Of a DNA stretch of 64,000 nt, positions 45,040 to 55,545 are shown piece after piece (positions within the stretch are counted from its first letter, which is position 1; each line of letters opens with the position of its first letter). The position numbers and the translations under genes were made by a program. The DNA is taken from contig CANNZV010002573.1 of the NCBI GenBank assembly GCA_947561585.1, positions 28,599 through 92,598 of the forward strand, given 5' to 3'. The notes beneath the pieces are model-generated. The model had not been told where the DNA came from and made no database searches. It was given only the letters and a program-made list of their open reading frames with translations. The stretch comes from Caprella mutica (Eukaryota > Arthropoda > Malacostraca > Amphipoda > Caprellidae).

Positions 45040-46560
45040 TATAAAATAATGTTAAGTGTTCCACAATAAAGACCCTAATAACATTATACAATGTATGATA
45101 AGGCATCATAGAACGAATATAAATGATCTTATTCGAAATGGCCGTCCTTAACAGCCACTGCACTTCGTAGTCTATCCTTGATCTGAGCACAAGCTGTACG
45201 CACGTTTCAGCGGCCATTTGGTCCCATGTCTTGACGAAATAAACTTTGAGTTTGGGATTACTTGTTAGGTTGTGCGGTTGGTGCGGCAGCCCTTCATCTC
45301 CAAGTTGGACTAAATGGAATAGTCCATTGGGTAGAGATTTGGTGATGACAGCGGCCAATTCTCCTTTACTCAGTTTTGAACGATATTGGAGGAATGGGCG
45401 GGAGCCCCGTCTTGCTGGAAAACCGTTTTTGTTTCCAAATTCGTTTGTTATACGCCCTCTTCAATGAAAACGAGAAGAGTCTTCTGTCCATCGCAAGTCT
45501 AAACCGCCCACACCATGCACGACCACGGTTTCTGTCTTTTCCAACTATTATGATATTGGGATGCTTTTAATAATCATAGCCAATATCTGACCTTTCAAAA
45601 GTAAAAATCTTCTCATTCGTCCAGAATCCATATGATAGGTCACGAGCCCCCCCGGTCATGAGCCCCCCGGTCATAAGCCCCCTCGGTCACGAGCCCTCTC
45701 GGTCACGAGCCCTCTCGGTCACGAGCCCCCCCCCCCCCTCCATGTTTTTTAATCCTTATTTACCTAGTTAAACAAATGAAGAACTACTTAGATAGAAATA
45801 ACTGAGAGTTGCTAATGTAGTTTGTTGTATCCGCTAGATTGTTGTACTGCACACTTCATGATTGTTTAATGACCTGGCAGGGGGGTTCGGGGGGCGGCAC
45901 GCCCCCCGATATACATATATTTTATGTCTAATCAGTAATGAACTACAAAAGTGTCAATAAGGATTAAATAATATAGGTAAATAAGGATTTAAAAACAGGG
46001 GGGCTCGTGACCGGGGGGGCTTATGACCTAGGGGGGCTCATGACCGGGGGGGCTCTTGACCGGGGGGGCTTATGACCGGGGGGGCTCATGACCGGGGGGC
46101 TCATGACCGGGGGGGCTTGTGACCTACACCCGGGTGCTCGACCCACATTTGCCTCATTTAGTTGACTGAGGTTTCTCTCTGGGTTCCTCCTGATTTCTCT
46201 ATGACAAATTTGATAAGCTGTGGCGTCTTCGCTTTTCTTGGTCTGTCTGATGCACGTCCTGTCTCCTTATAACCCTTTAAAACATTATAAATCGTGCTTG
46301 TCAAGTTGTCGGCTAGTTTCAGGGATTAACGATCTTTGAAACACAGTTAACTGCTTAGTGAAGTTCAACTATAGCATTACGTTTTGACTCTATATTGCCT
46401 GCAATGAGCATAGGCTGGCACGTTAGATGTTAGCTATGCGGAGACTGTAGTGAGAATGAACGGCATTCCAAGTTTTCACTGACGAATTCACCTAGGCTTC
46501 TAATTAAAAGAAAATTGTTGGTTTGGTGTCCAAGAACTTCCCGACACCCCTGTAAATTGC
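45040..46560 (-). pseudogene. Dead mariner-like transposon, interrupted by foldback element 3
   Basis: On the minus strand the right part (46,560-46,126) gives N-terminal transposase pieces (helix-turn-helix region with GRASDRPRKR). The left part (45,635-45,040) gives DE.EDFYF (decayed SDEKIFTFE), QQDGAPAHS with the second catalytic Asp, and a SPNLYPMDYSI-like third-Asp region. Stops and shifts are frequent, and the Asp of the usual SPD is Asn in this copy. Between the halves lies the element at 45,636-46,125. Confidence 0.65.
45636..46125. mobile_element. Foldback-like element 3: inverted ggtcacgagcccccc arrays, nested in a mariner
   Basis: The left array (taggtcacgagccccc, ggtcatgagcccccc, 45,636-45,740) is the inverse of the right array (ggggggctcatgaccg units, about 45,998-46,125, ending gcttgtgaccta). 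The unit is about 15-16 bp. The core of about 260 bp contains gtagtttgttgtatccgc and a short GC-rich hairpin (ggggggcggcacgcccccc). A relative of the core lies at 7,120-7,240. It splits the transposase remnant, so it is an insertion. Confidence 0.7.
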
Positions 46561-47121
46561 AGCAAACCACACCAAGTAAATAGTAAAGAGTGTGATAGAT
46601 ACTAATTCGAAAATTAGATAATATGTATAAACTCTGTATAATATTGATGAGTGATTTCTGGTTATGATATCTATTGTCAGGTTTATTATTTTATAGATTA
46701 TTAATTATCTGATCTTCTAGCCACCTAACAATATTAGAGAAGAGTTGAGGGGTTGCAATGTGACTGTTTTGGAGAGGAAAAATGGACGAAAATAAATAAC
46801 TTTGCAACTGCACGCTATTCCACTTGGTAGACAAATTCGTAGGGATGAGAAATGCCATTCAGCATCATTTAATGGCAGTACAGATTGATTTTGGTATACG
46901 GTTTCCAAAAAACGAAATAAATTTTAGTATTATAATCAATGAAGTTTACTTTATATCAGTTTGTTACTGTTCAAACTTAGCGAAACTTGTATTTGAATAA
47001 CATAGCGTGTAGGAATATTTTTCCTCATAATATCTTGGGATTGCCGATTCAAGTGTTCACTTCTTCAAATGAATTAAATGACATTCATTGGACCAGGCCA
47101 TGACAATATTTCCTAGTGGGG
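46561..47121. other. AT-rich spacer, nothing recognised
   Basis: No gene or repeat assigned. The minus-strand frame 46,717-46,908 has no support beyond being open. Confidence 0.4.
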
Positions 47122-48442
47122 TCCAGGAAAATTTATCGAAAGCAATTGACCGAATGGAAAATTGGTCCAATGGAAAATTGATCGAAAGGAAAATTGGTCG
47201 AATGGAAGATTGATCGAATGGAAAATTGATCGCACAACAATTGATCTAGAAGAAATTTGATCGAATAGGTCAGCTACTAAACACAAAACAAATATAAATA
47301 CGTATACAAAACAAAACAAAAGTTGCAGATTATTTTCAATTCTAGTATTTCACACTATTTGATACTTGATGTATCCTTATCCTTTGTTATTTTATATGTA
47401 CTTATATATTATTTCCATTGTCTTTCCAAACAGTTTTACCAACAATGTACTTCCTCAATATTTAATATGACCTTTGTTTTTTCCCTTTTTACTATCACCT
47501 CTTTATTCTCTTCTATTTAGAACACCCCTGGTTCTCTATCCTGAAGCTGTCTGTCGTGAATGTAAGAGAAGGGGGTGGCGTTCCTTGTGCCCCGAACTGT
47601 TGTAATTTGGATTACGTATTGTCTTTTTCATTTCTACCACGTTTATCAATTTTTTCAACGCTAGTTGCATTTTTAGAGGATATCGCTAGGGTTATGCTGT
47701 TCAACTACGAGGTCCTAGATTTTATGTTAGATATGCTCGTAGGCTACTACATTTACTATCACTTCTTCATTTTCCTCTTCCATCCGTGAGTGCAGCTACC
47801 GGTGCATGTGCTCCTTTTCGTCCGGTTCCTTGGTATGTTACTGCATTCATGGTGTAGCTTCTCTGCATCCATGAGTATTGTCACCGCCGGAGTTAAGTGA
47901 CTTTGTTCATGGAGCCACTTTCTTTTATGACTGCTTCTTCCTGTCCCTTGTATTTAATTCCATTTTGACGTCAGACAGTGATATTGCTTTTGGTTCCGAA
48001 ACAGACGTTAAACCTACACTAAAGTAATTAATTAATTTTCATTTGACAAGTTATCTAGAACTATCTAGATTCTAGAACTAAGAAAACTTAAAGTTCTCCA
48101 AATTATAATATATTTCTAAGCATCTAATTCTCTGTTATAGAAAAACAATTGATTGAAGAAATATTATATATAAATCATGGTAACAAGATATACTAACTGT
48201 AATATATTGCAAGTAAGTTTCTCTGGTAATCCATGGTTTTAGGTCAGTTAGTGTAGCTAAGTCGATCAATCATCATTTTCGATCAATTTTGGTTCGATCA
48301 ATTGTTGTTCTCTCAATTTTCCTTTCGATCAATTTTCCATTCGATCAATTTTCCATTCGATCAATTTTCCATTCGATCAATATTCCATTCGATCAATATT
48401 CCATTCGATCAATTTTCCATTCGATCAATAGATTTTGCCTGA
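47122..48442. mobile_element. Foldback-like element 2: inverted gatcgaatggaaaatt arrays
   Basis: The left array (47,145-47,265, units gatcgaatggaaaatt) is the inverse of the right array (48,272-48,430, units gatcaattttccattc, about 9 copies). Outer borders pair imperfectly (left tccaggaaaatt, right gattttgcctga). The core of about 1 kb includes a GC-richer part with a 77-codon frame (47,556-47,789) of no recognised family. Confidence 0.65.
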
Positions 48443-50011
48443 AAAGTTCAGGAACGAACTTATAACATGCTTAAATTTTTTTACGTTGATCTTACAAATG
48501 TATTTCATGTTTTGCAACCAAGTTTAATATTATTATAATAATGTGTTATTATGTAGTACTGTTATAATATAAATTTGATGTTCCTACATCAGAGAGTAAT
48601 TGGTATGCTGGCCTACAGCCTTCATGCATCTCGGTATCCGGAAAAAATCCCCCAGCGGAAAAAATCACTCCGGGGGGTATTTTTTCCACGGGGATTTTTT
48701 CCTACACCCATGTATCCCGTGGGTTTTAATGGAAATCATGAAATATTTCAACTCCTTGCAACACGTCAGTTTTTGGAAATTTGACTTACAATTTAACTGG
48801 CATGGTTTCTTAAAAAATAGATGTTTTTAAGCAGAAAACTTTTCCCTCAATTCTAAATCACCAAAATATACATACGTTACATATATAATAATTATTCAAT
48901 TTACTCTATGATAAACATTGAGAAATATCCTTTGGTTCATATATTGTTGTTCCTCAGAGACAACCACTAATATTTACACAACATTCATAAGAGTATAGTT
49001 GTTCAAAGCTAAAATTACAATTATGAACCATTAAATTAATCACTGGTAATATAATATTATAATAATAACAATTAATTTACAGATGAAAGCAACTGGACCC
49101 AACTACAGTAATTTTAATAATTATGGAAAATCTGAAATTAAAGAACAATTTTATAATATAAGTGATAAATAGCTTTCTATAATAAAAATAATAAGATGGG
49201 AAATATTTTAGTGTAAAGTTTCTTTATAATTTCATTTTTTCCGACTTATGGATCCGTATCCGGTTTGTTCCATTTTATAGTACAAACAATGAAATAAAAT
49301 CCTATCGTATATTACATGTTAATTACCAGAGTGGATTAGAAGTGACCACATCATATGTAGTTCGTATCCAGTTTTACAGATTACAAAGTTCACTCTCTGT
49401 TTCTAGATCGTTGAAACCGACGAAGTGATGAAAATAAAAATATTACATAGAGTATATCTTAATTTAAATCTATAATTTCAAAAATATTTCGAATTTTGAT
49501 AAAATCCTAAAATGTTCCTGAATAGAATTATGGAATGCAAAGTATTTTTTTTAATTCCAGGTATATGTATGTAGAAGTACCTTTTCGGACCTTTTTAACA
49601 AACAGAGAATAAACAATTCTTATGAAATATCCACCATCTAACTTGAATTAGTGATGATGAGTGTTTTGAATTTTAATTAGTTATTGTAGAAATACTTGCG
49701 CAATTTTTTACTTGAATTGTCGATTCGCTTCACGATGTCCTACATATACCGTTAATATTTTGTAATGTTCAACATTAGTATAAGACAAAGTAAACAGAGA
49801 AGTTAATTGTCTGAGGTTTCAAAATATCGAACATAATTCAAAAGATATTGGCTTGAAGAATGTATTTACTGTAGAAGATATTATTTCATATAGCACAGAT
49901 ATTATTGGAATAATTTGTATATATGCACTGTGATATATTCCTAAAGAATGTTCTTCACCGAGATACGAAATACTGTAATCAATATTCATGTAAAAGCAAA
50001 TGATTTTGGTA
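48443..50011. other. AT-rich intergenic stretch with one hairpin
   Basis: An unusual block at 48,636-48,720 repeats ggaaaaaatc and its inverse gattttttcc around ccggggggt and can form a hairpin. The remainder is AT-rich with no gene seen. Confidence 0.45.
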
Positions 50012-51306
50012 CACAGGGTTGGGCGTAAGTTTGGAAGCAAATGAAAGTACATATTATAATCCAACGAAAAATATATTTAATAATTTACAGTTATGTATTA
50101 TTACATAAGGGTTTTAAGAATTCAAAAATCATAATTTTTTTCAAAATGTCCCCCCTTGTTTTTAATAACAGCCTCAAATCTCCTCCGAACTCCCCCTACT
50201 GCGGCACGCAACTGTTCTTGTGAAATTTCCTTCCAAGATCTCTGGAGCGAACGCTTTAAATCATCCACACTGCGATGGAATTTACCACAGGCCTTTGATT
50301 CAAGAATGGACCATACCGAAAAGTCCATAGGATTAACATCTGGGGAGCAGGGAGGCCACATTTCTTTGGACCAAAACTGTGGAAGATGGTCATGGCACCA
50401 GTTTTGAGAGACATTTGCAGTATGTGAAGTCGCGCCGTCTTGCTGAAATGTCCATAGAGTGTCATTACCGAAGTGATCCTTAGCTGACTCCAACATTGGC
50501 GTCAAAATATTCTCAATATAACATTTAGCATTGATTTTGGCGCCTTGTTCCACAAAAATTAAAGGAGATCTCCAAGTTTCTGAAACGGCGGCCCAGACCA
50601 TTACTGAAGCAAGTTTCATGGTTCTGTGGACAGTTTTTTGGTTGTATGGGATGTCTTTTGCACTTTTACCAATTATTCTGTCATTCTTCCGGTTGTGAGC
50701 CATTTCCACTGTGAAAATTTTTTCGTCAGACTAAACAAATTCACCAGCCGTGCCAGACTTCAATTCTCTCAGAAGTGCTTTGCTTCTCTCCAATCTCTTT
50801 TTCTTTACAGCTTCTGACAGAGTGTCTCTTTTGGAGGGTGAAAGAGGACATCTTTAGGTCTTCTTTGACAACTCTTCTCAATGTTCTGGGACTCACATTA
50901 GCTGTTTTGGCTTACAATCGTATTGACCTTTTCGGGTTCCTCCTGGTCTTCTCTCGGGCACATTTTATCAGTTGTTTGGTGCGTTGTGAGCGTGGTCTAC
51001 CACTTCTTGGACGATCAGTCAAGTCTCCTCTCTCATTAAAACGCTTCACACACTTCCAAACAGTCGATCTCGCTATTGAGAGTCTTTGAAATGACGGAAT
51101 CTGACTACCCGGCACGGTGTAGAGCAATAATGGCTTCTCTTTTGTCTGACATTTTTGAATTGACTAAATTTTTGTAAAAAATAACACTGCCACTTCATAA
51201 TGTAGTGTCTCTACTATAGTTCAAACCCTATCACCTACTTAGGAACTTATTTTTAAGAATTATATCAATGTTTGAAAAATTGCTTCCAAACTTACGCCCC
51301 ACCTTA
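50012..51306 (-). mobile_element. Mariner-like transposon with TIRs and TA borders (DD37D type)
   Basis: The ends share gggcgtaagtttggaagcaa (50,021-50,040) and its inverse ttgcttccaaacttacgccc (51,280-51,299). ta flanks both sides. Total length of about 1.3 kb fits a full-length mariner/Tc1-type element whose single gene is on the minus strand (see next entry). Confidence 0.85.
50122..51152 (-). pseudogene. Broken DD37D mariner transposase
   Basis: The reading starts MSDKREAI at 51,152. It continues through a helix-turn-helix (STVWKCVKRFNERGDL) and GRPRS hook, then SDEKIFTVE with the first catalytic Asp, MVWAAVSETWRSPLIF, QQDGATSHTANV with the second, and WPPCSPDVNPMDFSVWS with the third. 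There are 37 residues between the second Asp and the Asp of NPMD, the spacing of the DD37D group. An early stop after RAG, a frame change near 50,910 and a stop just before SDEK make it inactive. Its last 195 codons are uninterrupted. The enzyme would cut and paste the element at TA sites. Confidence 0.88.
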
Positions 51307-51684
51307 TACATAAATATTTATGAATTTATATTTGAGAAAAATTTAAAAGTACTTCAAAGCAAATTCAAATTGTTTGTAATTTGGATTGAAAACACTAAGG
51401 AAATTCCATTAAATCGTTTAACAACATTAAAATTAAGCTTTACTTCAAAATTAGAGATCGGTGAGAAAGTGACATGTGTTATTGTTCTTGTGGTCGCTAC
51501 GGTTACTTATCTCAAACTCGTTTTGAACAATGGCTTTCGACCATCCACCGCGTACACTGTACAGATATAGGTATGTTAATCCCCTGGGCGGACTATGCAA
51601 GGTGGGTCATAGTGTTCCAATCCACAGTTTTACTTCATTCATCGTAAGTGTAAGACCTATCTACATCTCCTAAATACTTTCAAA

Positions 51685-51754
51685 ATGACTCGTTATTCGA
51701 TCAATTCCTCAGTTGAATCTGAAGGTGTGACCACTGGCCGTGTGGTCAAAAAAC
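51685..51754 (+). CDS. Exon 1 of the 152-residue gene
   Basis: ATG at 51685; donor AAAAAAC|GTGAGT, leaving in phase 1. Encodes 23 residues ending GRVVKK. Confidence 0.6.
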
Positions 51755-54700
51755 GTGAGTTATTAAATAATTTATTAGCTAAATTTGTATTCCTTACTGC
51801 CTGAATCTACTTAGTTAACTTCATAGCATACATAGCCACGTGATCAAATTTTGACTGAAATATACACACGTTTAATGATTGCTTTTTAGGTTATTTTTGA
51901 ATATTTAGAAAATTGAGCTATCAGAGAATGTCACTTTTTTAGGGTAACATTCAGTATATGCACTAGAAAAAATAATTGTTAAATTTTCTGTTCAGGGCAA
52001 ATTTTTTAAATTATTGAATAAATCTTAAATATATAATAATTTATGTACTTACAATTATATGTACTCTAATTTCAGTTTTCTTTTACAATTACTCATCGAA
52101 CAAAATTGTATTTTACACTATATTTTACACAAATCGATTAATTTTCATTTTGATATAGGTTTATTTTTTTCGTATGAATCTTAAATCTTCATCGGTTTAT
52201 CCTGAAGATTGTATGCACTCTATTAAATTAAATAACTTATTACGAATTCAGTATGATTTCATAATTCATTCTACTTTAAAATATGATTAAGATATAGAGA
52301 TTATAGAATATATTAACAATGGGTGATTTATCTTTGAATTTTTATTATTATATAATATTAATTATTTAAAAAATGTTCTTGTTAGATTAGTAGTGACCTA
52401 AATATAAGGGTAAAGATATAGATAACTTGTTCTTGCCTAATTTCATAAAAGTACAGAACACAAATTATTGAAATTTTGCCCGTGTTTTCATATAGAGCTC
52501 ATATTTATTCGTATGAAATTTCAAAGCATTTGGACAAATACTCTAGGAATAGTTCCAGATTTCACTTCAAACAATTAATTTAGCTCTGGTCAAAAGTTAA
52601 GAGTAGACATCATAAACTTTGAAATATTCCCGGATATTGGCAATTAACTTAATAATTTGTGAATAATTCTTTCCTATATCACTTTAATACATCTTCTGCA
52701 ACCAAATTTTACTAATTTTGCACAAAATGAACGAGTTATCCACCATCTACTCATCCTCAAGAAATGTCCACAATTCTTCCACATTTGTTGTGTTTCTTCT
52801 GAGTACAGTCTCCAAACATTACCCAAACAATCTCAATTTGATTGAGGTCAGGCCTCTGTGAAGGCCAGCTCATTTGAGAATTTTTCATTTTCTAATGGGG
52901 TTCTAACTTTTTTAACTTGTACGTTGTCCTGCATGAAATTCGTTGGTTGAAAGTCAGCTGCTTATTGATAGAGGAGAGTATGTTGACGATGGAGCTGTTT
53001 TATACTTCTGCAATAACTCCTCCGTGCAGAAGAACAATGAGACCATATCTAGTAGAAGGAATGATTCCCTAAACCATCACAATACTACCTCCGACCTTAA
53101 CTGTTTTCTTGAAGCAGTTCAGAGTTAACCTTTTCATTACTTTACATTTGATTCGTACTTTCCCATTAGAACCGAAGATATTTAGTTATCTTTCATTCAT
53201 CAATAGAATGTACTTTCAACCACTGATCTATCGATCAATCGACATGCTCATGACATAACACAAGTAACACTTTCCGGTTATTTTTAGAGATTAAAAAATT
53301 CGATTCGACGCACCGTACCACCAGACATGACATATCTCACGAGAAATTTGACATGAAGTGTTGAAACTATCTTGAAAGCTTCTTTGGAGAGTTGCATGAT
53401 TTTCTCTCGCCGTTGCTTTGGGAAGTCTACCATTCTTCGGTTTGGAATCAACAACTCCATATTTCTTACAATATGGAGTTGTTGGTGAGCCACAATATGT
53501 TGCAGAATCCTTTTGGACCTTCATGTGGCAATAGAAATCTCTGGCAACGACAATTGGAGACTGTACTCAGAAGAAACTCAACCAAAGTGAAAAAACTCTG
53601 GAAATTTCTTGAGAATGAATGGAAGATGGATTACTCCATCATATTGTACAAAATTAGTAGAATTTTGTGTCCGAAGATGATTGAAGTGATAAAGCAAAGA
53701 ATTTTTCACAAAGTTAATTGCCAATATCCACGAATATTTCAAAGTTTATGATGGCTACCCTTAACTTTTGACCAGAGCAAAATTTAGTGTTTGAAGTGAA
53801 ATATGGAACTATTCCTAGAATATTTGTCCGAATGCTTTGAAATTTCATACGAATACATATGAGCTCTACATGAAAATACGTGCAAAAATTCGATAATGTG
53901 TGTCTTGTACTTTTTATGAAATTAAAGATTTTTAATAACTTGTTCTTGTCTACCCTTATATTTTGGCCGCTACTGTATATTCGATTTAAATTTTCTGCTA
54001 TTTTTTAAGAAGTGCAGTTGCATAATAGAGCTAACCTGAATGATAATCTGAATCATTCCATCTCAACTATCTTGATCAGTACCTTAGTTTAATGGAGATT
54101 TAACTTTTCCGTGTATTTCCTATCAGGTATCCATTCGTCAACTCTGGACCACAAATCACTGAGCATTCCTGCGCAAGAGTTAAACAATTCTTCCAGTTCT
54201 TTTTTGAAAACAGCTGACATGAACGAACTAGAGGTTACCGAACCTATTAAATACGAAATAACCTCCGAAGAGTACGAATCTAGACACATTTCAAACTCTA
54301 ATGACGAAGAAATTGGCAGTGATTCAGGTTACAAAAATAAAAACTAAGGTAAGGTATAATATAACAAATATCAATTATGACTTGCAGCATAATTGAAAGT
54401 TCCGAAATGAAATCATTATAAATGTTGAAAAACGGTGGTAAAAAATACTCTATATTTCCTATTTTGTAGTTGTAGTTCTATCGTTTTTATCAAATAAATG
54501 ATCGATTTAATTTCATATCTATTGTGGATAAGTTTGAGTTCTTGGAACAAAATGATAGAATAATAGAACATAGTTACATCTTCTGAAGCTTAAATGATTT
54601 ACTGTTTTCAAAATAAATAATATCATAACAAAAATTCACAATAATAAATAATTTTGAATCATCACAACTAAGCATGAATAATTTTTGGAACTTCTGTTTA

Positions 54701-55135
54701 CAGAATCTTTGGAAGCAAATTCTTTGTCTCCAGAACCTGTAACGGATTTCAATATCGACAGCAGTGAAGCTGACAATATATACTTCATAGAATCTATGGA
54801 ACAACGTAAGTAAATTCTGCACTTGTACCTGAACTATGTTTTTACACTATACTACAGTTAAACAGTATTTTACCTCATTGTAACTTATTATATTTTAACA
54901 GATGCGCTCCAGACTCAAGGGACAGAAAAACTCTTTACTTCTTTCAAGGGAATCTTATCACAAATCGAAAGTTCTCGGTGAGTTTCATCAGGGTTGGTAT
55001 ATATTATATAATTTGATAAATTCTTACATCTTTCAAATATAGACGATAACATAATTTAATATAGACGATAACATAATTTATATTATTTTGTCATATTTGT
55101 AATAATATCTGTTCATGTTCCACAGATACAACTAG
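51685..55135 (+). CDS. Uncharacterised acidic Ser-rich protein, 152 residues, five exons
   Basis: The model was assembled by hand: 51685-51754, 54127-54327, 54704-54805, 54902-54977 and 55126-55135. All junctions are GT-AG, with phases 1, 1, 1 and 2 chaining correctly to a TAG stop. The ATG stands in caaaATGa. The product begins with a basic patch (VVKKR near residue 24), continues Ser/Asn-rich, then becomes acidic (SNSNDEEIGSDS; IDSSEADNIYFIES), and ends with a helix-like segment (EKLFTSFKGILSQIESS). There is no signal peptide, membrane segment or known domain, so no function is proposed. Low-complexity acidic composition suggests a disordered regulator. The first intron holds a Tc1 composite. 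The last exon is very short and its stop lies in a repeat border, so the real 3' end may differ. Confidence 0.6.
52386..53977. mobile_element. Rearranged Tc1-like transposon with 0.4-kb inverted arms
   Basis: The right end reads inward as tacagtagcggccaaaatat; the left end begins tagtgacctaaatataaggg and is its diverged mirror. Minus-strand pieces at 53,500-52,840 give Tc1 transposase in order: GRLPKATARE and SFNTSCQISRE (N-terminal), KVGGSIVMV, MQDN, then WPSQRPDLNQIEIVW (DD34E-type end). The right arm (53,560-53,977) repeats the C-terminal and 3' part in the opposite orientation. So two partial copies are joined tail to tail. It lies within intron 1 of the 152-residue gene. Confidence 0.75.
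54127..54327 (+). CDS. Exon 2 of the 152-residue gene
   Basis: Acceptor tatttcctatcag; the donor G|GTTACA is weak. Encodes a Ser/Asn-rich then acidic segment. It is the longest exon, phase 1 in and out. Confidence 0.6.
54704..54805 (+). CDS. Exon 3 of the 152-residue gene
   Basis: Acceptor cttctgtttacag, donor CAAC|GTAAGT (strong). 102 nt, phase 1 in and out, acidic content. Confidence 0.62.
54902..54977 (+). CDS. Exon 4 of the 152-residue gene
   Basis: Acceptor tattttaacag, donor TCTCG|GTGAGT (strong). 76 nt, enters in phase 1 and leaves in phase 2. Confidence 0.62.
55126..55135 (+). CDS. Exon 5 (terminal) of the 152-residue gene, tentative
   Basis: Acceptor gttccacag followed by ATACAACTAG: the third base of the split codon, two codons and TAG. 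The actagatta of this exon is also the border of the dispersed repeat that follows. No AATAAA was seen soon after, so the 3' UTR is unclear. Confidence 0.4.
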
Positions 55136-55545
55136 ATTATGTGCACACGGTAGAGCGCATACCTTCGCCTCCGCTTCAACCCATTCTCTCCCAAAATTTA
55201 AGAAACTGCTAACTGGATAATAACAAATCGTCCCACCAAGTTTCATGCAATATGGTACAATACTTTTTGAATTATAAATGACCTTGACCGGATCGCTTCC
55301 AAAATTCTACCAGATCGTTCCTGGTCTTTGACCAATTGTACCATCAAATTTCAGACAATTTGGTTGAATACTTTTTGAGTTTCAAATGGCCTTGACCTTG
55401 ATCTATGACCCGATTACTCCCAAAATCTAACAAAATGGTTCCTGCATATTGACCAATAGTCCCACCAAGTTTTATGCAATATGGGCCAATACTTCTTGAG
55501 TTATAAATGACCATGACTTTGACTTCTCACTTCAAACTCCATCTA
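55128..55545. repeat. Dispersed 'ggtcaaggtcat' repeat, third copy
   Basis: Starts with acaactagattatgtgcaca, cggtagagcgcataccttcg (inverse of the border at about 28,215-28,255). It continues with units containing ttataaatgaccttgacc and caccaagtttcatgcaatat at about 100-125 bp spacing. It immediately follows exon 4 of the 152-residue gene. Confidence 0.7.

Noticed and set aside
45246..45570. Plus-strand frames opposite the mariner remnant
   Set aside because: The minus strand carries recognisable transposase motifs; the plus-strand frames are shadows.
50156..51089. Plus-strand frames across the 50-kb mariner
   Set aside because: Shadows of the minus-strand transposase.
54089..54289. Minus-strand frame opposite exon 2 of the 152-residue gene
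   Set aside because: It has no splice or family support, while the plus strand gives a phase-consistent chain of exons.
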